DNA from: Flavobacteriales bacterium
GTDB lineage: Bacteria > Bacteroidota > Bacteroidia > Flavobacteriales_C > GCA-002722245
DNA length: 48,477 nucleotides
Assembly: GCA_947444925.1 (NCBI GenBank)
Contig: CANFBW010000023.1
Coordinates: 1 to 48,477, forward strand
Direction of reading: 5' to 3'
How positions within the stretch are numbered: position 1 is the first letter of the stretch; each line of letters starts with the position of its first letter. Shown here piece by piece: positions 17,488 through 25,427 of this stretch. The translations under genes were made by a program, and so were the position numbers. The notes beneath the pieces are model-generated. The model worked only from the letters and a program-made list of their open reading frames with translations. It had not been told where the DNA came from and ran no database searches.

Positions 17488-19125
17488 CTACCCTCCCCTT
17501 TTCGCCACCCAAACTTCAGAGAAGTCTTCTCGCACTTTTCGCAACAACACTTCAATCTCTTCTTTTGTTTTTGCACTTCCACAAGTGATTAAATAAAATC
17601 CGTTTTTCTTCAAAAGCACTTCGGACGAATAGCCCTTCGCTAAAATTTCTTTTTGGCAATTTAATGCGAAATCATGGTTTTTAAAACTTCCCGCCACTAT
17701 AATATAGTCTTCATCATTAGACACAATAACTACCTTCTCTTTCTTTTTTTCTGGCTGAAGTGTGACTTCTCGCGTTTTCTTTTTTTCTTTTTTAGAAAAT
17801 GGCACAACTGTTTCCTTTTCTTGCTTGGCAAGCAATGCTCTTTGTTCAGCCTTTTCTTTATTTCGCTCCGCCTTCGCAATTTCTTGTTTTACAATGCGCT
17901 CCGTTCGCTGCGCATTTTCAGGACTAAATGCCTCATCGAGCAAAGCTGTGAAATCAGTAAACCAATTGTCGGCAGGCGGAACACTGTCTTTTTTTTCTTC
18001 CATTGCTGCGGCATCCACTTCAAATATTTCTTTGTAAAAAGCCAACCAATCGTTGTCGTGAACCAATGAAGCATCTTGAAATACTTGCAGCGACCCACTG
18101 TAACATGCGACCCACACCTCCCCTTTGTTTTCATCGAGCGTGATGCCAATAGGATGGTATGCCGTTTCTATCCGCTGCTCCATGGTGAAATACTTTGTAT
18201 TTACTTTCGACAAAGAACTTTCATCGAAATTAACTACATACAACATTTTACCATCGGAACTTAAGGCCATTGACCGGGGTTCACTACCCGTTTCGCAATA
18301 TGAAACAGCATTGTTCTTTAAATTGATCTTGGCTATACGCGCTTCGTCATTGATCGATACATAGAGCAAATTCTGCTTGGCATCCAAACACAAATGACGC
18401 AAGCCAACACCTATATTTTCAATGTAAGAAACCTTCCAGGTCAACATGTCAACCACTGCAATACGACTCTCCCCCATCAGTGAAACGTATATCTTATTTT
18501 CAGCGGGATGAATGGCAATTCCTCGAGGAAAACGACCAACGTTTACTATTTTAAAAACCTGATCGTCAACTGTGCTAATCACATGTATATCACCACTGGT
18601 CCAATTTGCCACCACTAAAATGTGCAACGCATCATTGGCAACTAAAAATTTTGGTACCGACCCAACTTCCACAGCATCTTCAATGGCAAAATTCCATGTA
18701 TTGATTTTATAGACAAAACTGTGGTCGAAATTTTTACCCGTGCATTCATCACAACCGGGATGCCTAAATTTCCCACCTTTTATCATGTAATTACTCACCC
18801 ATAAATATTTGCCATTGTTTGAAAAAGCACCTTCTACTGGCGCTCCCCAATACATCATGGACTTATAACTTGAATCAAATTGCGACAAATCCACATCGTC
18901 ATGCACTGTTGAACGAAGTTTGTATTTTCGATCAAAAAAACTCACCGTGTGCCTGAACATCATATTTTGAGCGGCAAACATTCCATCACCGCTGTGCACA
19001 ACTGATTTTGGAGTAATATCTTCACGAATTGTCTTCTTCAACTTCATTCCCCCTTGCGCAAAGATATTCGTCATGTAAAAAAAACAAAATAGCACAAATA
19101 TGTATCGTTTAGGAATACTCTCCAT
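17488..19125 (-). CDS. Secreted YncE-like beta-propeller with C-terminal SPOR domain
   Basis: A 545-aa exported protein; the start at 19125 gives the signal peptide MESIPKRYIFVLFCFFYMTNIFAQ. Residues about 60-350 are propeller repeats of the YVTN/YncE type, for example FPRGIAIHPAENKIYVSLMG, LRHLCLDAKQNLLYVSIND and PRSMALSSDGKMLYVVNFD. A highly charged Lys/Glu coiled-coil linker (about 400-465) follows. The last 75 residues (DYIIVAGSFKNHDFALNCQK to ITCGSAKTKEE) form a SPOR domain, which in characterised proteins binds denuded glycan strands at division sites. The DECTGK/CDECTG region near residue 130 is Cys-rich. A periplasmic role at the cell wall is inferred. The fusion of propeller and SPOR is unusual. 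Confidence 0.8.
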   Translation of the reverse strand: MESIPKRYIFVLFCFFYMTNIFAQGGMKLKKTIREDITPKSVVHSGDGMFAAQNMMFRHTVSFFDRKYKLRSTVHDDVDLSQFDSSYKSMMYWGAPVEGAFSNNGKYLWVSNYMIKGGKFRHPGCDECTGKNFDHSFVYKINTWNFAIEDAVEVGSVPKFLVANDALHILVVANWTSGDIHVISTVDDQVFKIVNVGRFPRGIAIHPAENKIYVSLMGESRIAVVDMLTWKVSYIENIGVGLRHLCLDAKQNLLYVSINDEARIAKINLKNNAVSYCETGSEPRSMALSSDGKMLYVVNFDESSLSKVNTKYFTMEQRIETAYHPIGITLDENKGEVWVACYSGSLQVFQDASLVHDNDWLAFYKEIFEVDAAAMEEKKDSVPPADNWFTDFTALLDEAFSPENAQRTERIVKQEIAKAERNKEKAEQRALLAKQEKETVVPFSKKEKKKTREVTLQPEKKKEKVVIVSNDEDYIIVAGSFKNHDFALNCQKEILAKGYSSEVLLKKNGFYLITCGSAKTKEEIEVLLRKVREDFSEVWVAKRGG

Positions 19126-19197
19126 TTTTATACTATGAGTCATCAACGGATATATCATGCTTGTTTTCTCGCTAACTATAACAACTTATTCAGTTGT

Positions 19198-19473
19198 TTA
19201 CATGCGAATAATTTTAAAGTCCTTCAGTTTTTTTACTTCGCCTTGCCTGATGTCAATTTTATCCACTCTTGACAAGGTCGATCCATGATAACATTTCTCA
19301 ATCATCTCATCCACCACAGCTTGCTGCCCTTCCATCTCCACAGTTACCGTACCATCAAGCTCATTGCGCACCCAACCGGTGATACCGAGAACATTCGCTG
19401 CCATATGCACATAATTGCGATAGCCTACGCCCTGCACCCTCCCGCTTACACTTATTGTTGCATTGATTACCAT
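19198..19473 (-). CDS. acyP: Acylphosphatase
   Basis: A complete 91-aa acylphosphatase, which hydrolyses carboxyl-phosphate bonds such as acetyl phosphate or 1,3-bisphosphoglycerate in the cytosol. Both family signatures are present: GRVQGVGYRNYV with the phosphate-binding loop and catalytic Arg19, and GWVRNELDGTV with catalytic Asn37. The length matches the usual 90-100 residues. It lies alone between the propeller-SPOR gene and the divergent rlmD gene. A TATTTTTA sequence about 16 bp upstream of the ATG could be its -7 box. Confidence 0.95.
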   Translation of the reverse strand: MVINATISVSGRVQGVGYRNYVHMAANVLGITGWVRNELDGTVTVEMEGQQAVVDEMIEKCYHGSTLSRVDKIDIRQGEVKKLKDFKIIRM

Positions 19474-19618
19474 ACTGCGATTTGAGATTTAAAAATACGC
19501 AATATTCAACTGTACAAAATGCAATTGCGCATAAATTGATAACGCTCCATTGTTAATTGAGTGCGAATGCACACCTACTTCAAACTCTTTTTTTTCGCTT
19601 TTGACTATTGACTTTCTA

Positions 19619-19626
19619 TATATTTG
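19619..19626 (+). promoter_or_regulatory. -7 box of rlmD promoter, leaderless arrangement
   Basis: TATATTTG is an exact TAnnTTTG match. It is followed by CCAC and the ATG at 19631, so transcription starting five bases after the box would begin at the start codon. The -33 element is weak: a TTG at 19601-19603 lies only 15 bp upstream. Confidence 0.55.
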
Positions 19627-19630
19627 CCAC

Positions 19631-21040
19631 ATGGCTCAAAGAAGAAACAACTATCCTTTATTGGAAAACATAGAAATACTGGATATCGCCGACAAAGGCA
19701 ATACCTTCGCTAAGTTCAACGAACTGGCTCTTTTCATCACGGGAGGTGTACCGGGCGACATCGTTGACATTCAAGTCACTAAAAAGAAAAAATCATTTTT
19801 AGAAGGCAGGATTGTCAAAACACACCAACTGTCGACCTTACGCGACACTCCGTTTTGCGCCTACTTTGGCGTGTGTGGCGGCTGTAAATGGCAACACATG
19901 GCCTACCCCGAACAACTTAAATTCAAACAACGCCAAGTGAGCGATCAACTGCAACGCATAGGAAAAGTTGAATTGCCCGATATCACTCCAATTCTGCCAG
20001 CACCTGCCACAAAATTCTACCGCAATAAATTAGAATTTTCTTTCAGTCACTTGCGTTGGTTGCTCGACAAAGACAAAAATTTAGAAGACCAAGGCGAATT
20101 GCGCGGCCTCGGTTTTCACGTTCCCGGACGCTTCGACAAAGTGGTTGACATCGACCAGTGCTGGCTGCAACCCGAACCGTCGAACGCCATTAGAAATGGA
20201 CTTCGCAAATTCGCCCTTGACAACGACTTCTCATTCTTTAATATTCGCGCCCACGAAGGACTTTTACGCACCCTTATTTTGCGCGACACCATGCAAGGCG
20301 AACTGATGGTGATTGTTACTTTTTTCGACAATGAACCCGAAAAAATTGAGGCAGTAATGAACTATTTAAAAACTGCTTTTCCGCAAATCACCTCATTAAT
20401 GTATGCCATCAATCAAAAAGGAAACGACAGTATATACGATCAAAATGTTTTGCTATACAGCGGAAAAGACCATATTATAGAGGACTTTGAAGGCATTCAA
20501 TTTAAAATCGGACCCAAATCTTTTTTTCAAACCAACTCTAAACAAGCGCTGGAATTGTACAAAATCACCCGCGATTACGCAGGGATCAAGTCGACAGATG
20601 TTGTTTACGACTTGTACACCGGAACCGGCACTATTGCCAACTTCGTTGCCCACCAAGCCAAAAAAGTAGTAGGTGTAGAATACGTCCCTGAAGCGATTGA
20701 AGACGCCAAGGTAAACGCCCAACACAACAAAATAGCCAATACTATTTTCTTTGCTGGCGATATGAAAGATGTATTAACGGCTGACTTCATCGCACTTCAT
20801 GGCAAACCAGATGTACTGATCACCGACCCTCCTCGCGCCGGAATGCACGAAGACGTTATTGCCCGTATCATGGAAGCTGAACCAAAAGTGATTGTGTATG
20901 TAAGTTGCAATGCCGCAACGCAGGCCCGTGACTTATCGCTGATGAGCTCTAAGTACAAGGTAACTAAAGTTCAAGCGGTCGACATGTTTCCGCACACACA
21001 TCATACCGAGAGTGTATTGAGGCTGGAGCTGATAGGCTAA
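19631..21040 (+). CDS. rlmD: 23S rRNA (uracil-C5)-methyltransferase RlmD-like
   Basis: A 469-aa SAM-dependent RNA m5U methyltransferase of the RumA/RlmD class. The start at 19631 begins MAQRRNNYPLLENIEILDIA, opening a TRAM RNA-binding domain. The 4Fe-4S cysteines are in CAYFGVCGGCKWQ plus a later Cys in DQCWLQP. The SAM-binding motif is VYDLYTGTGTIANF. DPPRAGMHEDV and the catalytic Cys in VYVSCNAATQARDL complete the active site, and the C-terminal HTHHTESVLRLELI block is typical. RlmD modifies U1939 (E. coli numbering), while RlmC-type paralogues modify U747, so the exact position is not certain. Confidence 0.93.
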   Translation: MAQRRNNYPLLENIEILDIADKGNTFAKFNELALFITGGVPGDIVDIQVTKKKKSFLEGRIVKTHQLSTLRDTPFCAYFGVCGGCKWQHMAYPEQLKFKQRQVSDQLQRIGKVELPDITPILPAPATKFYRNKLEFSFSHLRWLLDKDKNLEDQGELRGLGFHVPGRFDKVVDIDQCWLQPEPSNAIRNGLRKFALDNDFSFFNIRAHEGLLRTLILRDTMQGELMVIVTFFDNEPEKIEAVMNYLKTAFPQITSLMYAINQKGNDSIYDQNVLLYSGKDHIIEDFEGIQFKIGPKSFFQTNSKQALELYKITRDYAGIKSTDVVYDLYTGTGTIANFVAHQAKKVVGVEYVPEAIEDAKVNAQHNKIANTIFFAGDMKDVLTADFIALHGKPDVLITDPPRAGMHEDVIARIMEAEPKVIVYVSCNAATQARDLSLMSSKYKVTKVQAVDMFPHTHHTESVLRLELIG

Positions 21041-21045
21041 ACAGT

Positions 21046-21059
21046 CTTTTGATCAAAAG
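21046..21059. repeat. Perfect 14-bp palindrome downstream of rlmD
   Basis: CTTTTGATCAAAAG lies six bases after the rlmD stop. It is a perfect inverted repeat with no loop and no T-run, so it is more like a protein-binding site than a terminator. The rest of the 138-bp convergent gap to the SelO gene holds nothing I recognise. Confidence 0.35.
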
Positions 21060-21178
21060 CTGAAATATTGCAAAAGTTGATGTCTTTCCGAATCATGAAA
21101 CTAAATGCATTTCAGCAGAGAACAGGTATTTTGCTCAACTCTTTTGAACTTAACGAGTCACACAGAAGACCAGTTCAA

Positions 21179-22639
21179 CTATGTCCCGCAGTAGGTTTTG
21201 TAACCTTGCCCGCCATCAGCCGGAGGGGAATGGTATTTTTTTTGCTCTCCATTGTATTGGTAGGGCATTGACAAAACGGCCAACAAATCTTCTGTCGTTT
21301 TTAAATTATTTTCTTCCGATGCATCGAACAATGCCGCCTCTACAAGATGGTTGCGCGGAATAACAGTTGGATTACTTTGTCGCATCAAGGCAAATGAACC
21401 CTCTACATTTTCAATTGATCTTCTTTTTTGCCAGCGGGCATACCACGCTATAAACACATCATTTTTATAAATTTCTTCTTGCAAAATATCAGCCTCCTGC
21501 AAAGCAAGAAAGGTATTGGTATAATCGGCAGCGTGGCTTTGCATCCATTGCAGTAAATCACGAATCAAGGCTTCATCCTCATCTTGTTCAATGGTAAATC
21601 CAACTTTATTGCGCATCATGCGCAGCCACTTACTTTCAAATAAAGGAGAAAAAGTATTTAGCACCTCAGTTGCCAAAACAATTGCCTGTTCACTTTCACT
21701 GGCTATGAGTGGCAATAAACATTCCGCAAAACGCGTAAGATTCCATTGCGCAATGGCGGCCTGGTTGCCAAAGGCATACCTTCTGTTTGGATCAATAGAA
21801 CTAAAAACAGTTTGAGGGTCGTAGGCATTCATGAATGCACAGGGACCGTAATCTATCGTCTCACCAGCAATACTCATGTTGTCGGTATTCATCACACCAT
21901 GAATAAAACCAACGCGCATCCACTGTACAATAAGGTCAATTTGCTTTTCCATCACCTCTGTCAGCAATGACAAAGCTGGATTTTCAGCAACTGACAAATG
22001 CGGATAATGGCGTTGGATGGTATAGTTGGTGAAAATCTGCAATGTTTGATGATCGGAAAATTTGCGCACATATTCAAAGGTACCCACCCGAATGTGACTT
22101 GCGGCAACCCTTGTTAGCACAGCTCCTTCATGCTCATAGCTTCGCTGAACTTCTTCTCCACTGGCAACCACTGCCAAACTCCTGGTGGTGGCAATGCCCA
22201 AGGCGTGCATCGCCTCACTTACAATGTATTCGCGCAACATCGCCGACACCGTCGCACGGCCATCGCCGTTGCGCGAGTAAGGCGTGACACCCGACCCTTT
22301 CAATTGTATATCATAGCGAAACCCAGCGTCAGTGAGATGTTCACCCAGCAATATCGCCCTGCCATCACCCAACCTGTTGAAATAGCCAAACTGATGTCCG
22401 GCATACGCCTGCGCTATTGCTTGAGCGCCATCAAGCATTGTATTTCCCGATAAGTAAGCTGCCTTTTCAGCATCAGAAAGGGAAGCGAAATTCGCACCGA
22501 TTTCTTTCGCTAAGTCTTCATTGAAAAACAAAAGCTGAGGCGCACTCACTACTGTTGGCAAACATTCTGCAAACAATTGCTCAGGCAACAAAATATAAGT
22601 GTTGTCGAAATTAAAAACGGAATTTATTTTTTTTACCAT
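21179..22639 (-). CDS. selO: SelO/YdiU protein adenylyltransferase
   Basis: A full-length (486 aa) SelO pseudokinase. Characterised members transfer AMP from ATP to Ser/Thr/Tyr residues of proteins and are linked to redox stress. Signature blocks are present: AQAYAGHQFGYFNRLGDGRA, LKGSGVTPYSRNGDGRA, LREYIVSEAMHALGI, and the metal-binding region HGVMNTDNMSIAGETIDYGP. The C-terminus ends in CGT, placing Cys484 at the antepenultimate position where eukaryotic SelO carries selenocysteine. It appears monocistronic, with a TATCTTTC -7-like box about 24 bp upstream of the ATG on its strand. Confidence 0.95.
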   Translation of the reverse strand: MVKKINSVFNFDNTYILLPEQLFAECLPTVVSAPQLLFFNEDLAKEIGANFASLSDAEKAAYLSGNTMLDGAQAIAQAYAGHQFGYFNRLGDGRAILLGEHLTDAGFRYDIQLKGSGVTPYSRNGDGRATVSAMLREYIVSEAMHALGIATTRSLAVVASGEEVQRSYEHEGAVLTRVAASHIRVGTFEYVRKFSDHQTLQIFTNYTIQRHYPHLSVAENPALSLLTEVMEKQIDLIVQWMRVGFIHGVMNTDNMSIAGETIDYGPCAFMNAYDPQTVFSSIDPNRRYAFGNQAAIAQWNLTRFAECLLPLIASESEQAIVLATEVLNTFSPLFESKWLRMMRNKVGFTIEQDEDEALIRDLLQWMQSHAADYTNTFLALQEADILQEEIYKNDVFIAWYARWQKRRSIENVEGSFALMRQSNPTVIPRNHLVEAALFDASEENNLKTTEDLLAVLSMPYQYNGEQKKYHSPPADGGQGYKTYCGT

Positions 22640-22859
22640 TATGCATTAGCAATTATACAGACGAAAGATACAACGATTCTATTTTTGTTTCTGACCAAAA
22701 ACAAAAATTTACTGATCGTGCAACACTTATACAACTTTTTATTTGACACTTCGATACTGACAATTGCGGTAAAACCCGAAATATGAAGAGTGCAATCACA
22801 CCGCCTTACATTTATTTAAGAGGTATTTTTCATACATTTAATTAGCAATTGAAAGTATT

Positions 22860-23255
22860 ATGGCCCTCAGAATAGACAAATATATTTGGTGCGTGCGTTT
22901 GGCAAAAACGAGAACCTTAGCTTCTGAAATGGTGGCAAAAGGTAAAATAAAAGTCAACAAAAGCAGCACTAAACCTGGCAAAGACGTTAAAGTTGGCGAC
23001 CTTATTTCACTGTCTAAAAACGCCGCTGTTTTTGAATACAAAGTTTTGGCGCTGCTCAACAAGCGCGTTGGCGCTCAGTTGGTGGGACTCTACCTTAAAG
23101 ACAATACGCCGCCAGCGGAAATTGAAAAATTTAAATTATACCAGCAAAGTCAAGCGGCCTATCGCGAAAAAGGAAATGGAAAACCGAGCGGCAAAGACCG
23201 TCGAGATTTAGACTCTTTTTTTTCGTGGGAAGCAGACGACAGCAATGACGAATGA
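22860..23255 (+). CDS. S4-domain RNA-binding protein (Hsp15/RqcP-like)
   Basis: A small (131 aa) RNA-binding protein. The N-terminal 60 residues form an S4 domain: MALRIDKYIWCVRLAKTRTL, then GKIKVN, then KPGKDVKVGDLISL. The C-terminus is basic and ends in an acidic tail. It resembles E. coli Hsp15 (HslR) and RqcP, which bind 50S-peptidyl-tRNA complexes in ribosome rescue. That role is by family only. TACATTTA at 22833-22840 is a near-consensus -7 box, giving a leader of about 15 nt. It converges on the beta-helix gene with a 20-bp gap. The 220 bp upstream, to the SelO start, hold no other gene. Confidence 0.87.
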   Translation: MALRIDKYIWCVRLAKTRTLASEMVAKGKIKVNKSSTKPGKDVKVGDLISLSKNAAVFEYKVLALLNKRVGAQLVGLYLKDNTPPAEIEKFKLYQQSQAAYREKGNGKPSGKDRRDLDSFFSWEADDSNDE

Positions 23256-23275
23256 TCGCTGCGCCGCAATTCAAA

Positions 23276-25057
23276 CTATTGCAACAACAAACGATGCAAA
23301 GTAAACTTTCCTGACGACGCAATTGCTTTCACAAAATACACGCCACTGCTCTGGCCTATCAGCGAGTAATTTAAATTTTTTTGCACCAAAAACTCAGACA
23401 CCTTTTCACCCAACACATTGAACACTTCAATTCGCTCCGCAGCATCGCTAATTCCAACGATTGAAAAAAGTCCGCTTGTTGGATTCGGATATATAAAATT
23501 GACCGCTTCCCCCTCTTCAAGCAGTGCCGCACTTAAAGGCAATTGCCGCTCATACGCTCCCAAATCAAATGCATTGTCGCTTGGACGAGCATTATTGTCG
23601 AAATCAAACAACACATCAACAGACGTCCCAGCATCGATACTCGAAGAATTTTCTGACAAATGAAAATCGCGCTGTGCTGCATCTACAAAAACAGGATCAC
23701 CGTAAATACTATTAGCGTCTTTACCCGACAAGGACTTAAAATTTAGCACATCGCTTTTACCTGAAGTGAAAACAATGTATGGATCCACGATTGAATCATT
23801 GGTATACAACACGGCCAACAACTGCGTTTCTTTTTCAGTAAATACCGCATTGTAGTTTAACGTTAGGGCCGCCACATCAGTATTGTATTTATAAATGAGA
23901 TAAGTAGGATAATTCTTTCCCGCTGCTGAAGAACTGTAAAAAATATTGTTCCTAAAATAAATCTCTGTGTTTGCAATATTGGTAAATGACAAATCCACGT
24001 GCGCTCCATGCTTGTCGGGACGCTCCTCATAGCCCCAGCCAGCGCCTGCATCATAGCAAGTATTGTTCTCAAAATGAATGTTGTTGTATGTCGATGTATT
24101 CGAATTGTCATAGCCCCAAAAATCAAGAGAAGCCAAACCACTGTTGTAAATAATATTGTTGTAGAAATAGATATTGTACATCGACGCGTGGTCAACAAAC
24201 ATTTCACAGCCCACAGCACAGTCGTACATCTCTCCTATTTCATTGTTTCTAACGATCATGTCGTGCGAATTCCCATTAAATTCAATGGCATTTCCCCAGC
24301 GAATGTTTCTGCTGGGACTATACTTTTGGGCGTGATCCACGTCTCCTCCGCCCATGTATGTGATTTTTAAATTTTGAAAAATCAAATGACTTGCCGTCGA
24401 TCCTTTAATACAATAGCTGCCTCCATATTTAAATTCTAAATTTTCTACCACCATGTACTGTTGTCCTGCAAAAGTGACCATATAAGTATTGATAGCACAT
24501 TCCATATCACTGTATAATTCAGCCGGGTTTTGGGCAGCATAAACCATCAATGTTTTGGTGTTGGATCGGTCGTACCAAAAATCGCCTTGCGCTTTTAAAT
24601 CCACTTTTGCCCATTTCTTATGACCCATTGAAGTGCTGCCATTCGCTGACAAAATAATATTGCCGATATCGGAATCAAAAGTGACTGTTGTTCGCCAAAC
24701 ATTTGTGCTGTCGTTCACCCAATCACTGCTTTTGTTTTTATTTACCGAGCCTAAAATAAGCGGTTTTGCCCCCAATCCATAACTGGTAAAAACGATGTAT
24801 TGACCAGCACTCCCCCCTTTTCCTTTGATGTTTCCGCGCCAGCTTTGTCCGCATTTAAATTTCACGGAATCACCCGCTGCAAACCAAAAACCATTTACCT
24901 TCTCTAAGGTTTTCCATGCCAATGCAGGAGAGTTTCCCGCTTGTGCATCATTGCCCAAAGTATCAATGAAGTAAGACTTCGCGCTGAGTCCTATTGGTAA
25001 GACAAACAGACAAAACAAAACACGAATGCATTTATTAAAAAGTATCGAATAGCTCAT
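23276..25057 (-). CDS. T9SS-secreted right-handed parallel beta-helix protein
   Basis: A 593-aa secreted protein. The start at 25057 gives the signal peptide MSYSILFNKCIRVLFCLFV, then a mature start near KSYFIDTLGND. This is the common opening of Bacteroidota beta-helix proteins (TLGNDAQAGNSPALAWKTLE). The core has repeated rungs with Asn ladders, for example NLEFKYGGSYCIKGS, IVRNNEIGEMYDC and YNIYFYNNIIYNS. This is the fold of polysaccharide lyases and some glycosidases. No lyase-specific catalytic residues can be assigned by eye. The C-terminal 80 residues (YPNPTSGLFSIVGISD to GVYFVKAIASSGKF) are a type A T9SS domain. It may act on a polysaccharide outside the cell. Confidence 0.78.
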   Translation of the reverse strand: MSYSILFNKCIRVLFCLFVLPIGLSAKSYFIDTLGNDAQAGNSPALAWKTLEKVNGFWFAAGDSVKFKCGQSWRGNIKGKGGSAGQYIVFTSYGLGAKPLILGSVNKNKSSDWVNDSTNVWRTTVTFDSDIGNIILSANGSTSMGHKKWAKVDLKAQGDFWYDRSNTKTLMVYAAQNPAELYSDMECAINTYMVTFAGQQYMVVENLEFKYGGSYCIKGSTASHLIFQNLKITYMGGGDVDHAQKYSPSRNIRWGNAIEFNGNSHDMIVRNNEIGEMYDCAVGCEMFVDHASMYNIYFYNNIIYNSGLASLDFWGYDNSNTSTYNNIHFENNTCYDAGAGWGYEERPDKHGAHVDLSFTNIANTEIYFRNNIFYSSSAAGKNYPTYLIYKYNTDVAALTLNYNAVFTEKETQLLAVLYTNDSIVDPYIVFTSGKSDVLNFKSLSGKDANSIYGDPVFVDAAQRDFHLSENSSSIDAGTSVDVLFDFDNNARPSDNAFDLGAYERQLPLSAALLEEGEAVNFIYPNPTSGLFSIVGISDAAERIEVFNVLGEKVSEFLVQKNLNYSLIGQSSGVYFVKAIASSGKFTLHRLLLQ

Positions 25058-25427
25058 AACAGCAAATAACAAAACAATTATATGCATACAATACGCAACA
25101 AACAAAGATGGTTGCCTCTATTCATAATATTTTACGATTGAGTGACTCATGAATTAAGTTTTATTTCCTCAGTATATTTCAATGTCATTATGTCGAAAAG
25201 AGTAAACTGGAGCCGCCACTATTAACTGGCAACAAAGTATTATTTCGTACAAAACAGGCGCAAAATTGTGCGCTTTTCCTTACATCTTGCTAACTCAAAC
25301 AAAAAACCATTTTCTTTGAATAACAGATAGAAAACGGCTTGAACAAAATACTAATGCATTTGAACAAAATTCCAAATGCGTTTTTCACTGCGCTGCCTAA
25401 CTTGCTCGCAGAAATAAAACTACACTA
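25058..25427. other. Intergenic regulatory region between divergent secreted-protein genes
   Basis: 370 bp without a gene. It holds a quasi-palindrome GCGCAAAATTGTGCGC at 25258-25273, tandem TTGAACAAAAT direct repeats at 25339-25370, and a probable promoter for the + strand unit (TAACTTGC at 25398-25405). Nothing else is recognised. Confidence 0.5.
25339..25380 (+). promoter_or_regulatory. Tandem direct repeats with 21-bp period, AraC-type site candidate
   Basis: TTGAACAAAAT occurs at 25339-25349 and again at 25360-25370, exactly 21 bp apart (two helical turns). The second copy abuts the expected -33 region of the promoter with its -7 box at 25398. This is the position of a class II activator. 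AraC-family DNA-binding domains, including those of HTCS regulators, recognise direct repeats of about this period. Confidence 0.45.

Noticed and set aside
21068-21271. Short + strand ORF downstream of rlmD
   Set aside because: It overlaps the conserved C-terminus of SelO on the other strand and shows no family pattern.
22577-22786. A 69-codon + strand ORF before the S4-domain gene
   Set aside because: It begins inside the SelO gene, is of low complexity and has no initiation context. The region is better read as an upstream gap.
25244-25256. TTCGTACA near the 25428 gene as a fourth LacI operator
   Set aside because: Only the core CGTACA matches (8 of 14 positions), with no inverted symmetry and no position next to a -7 box.
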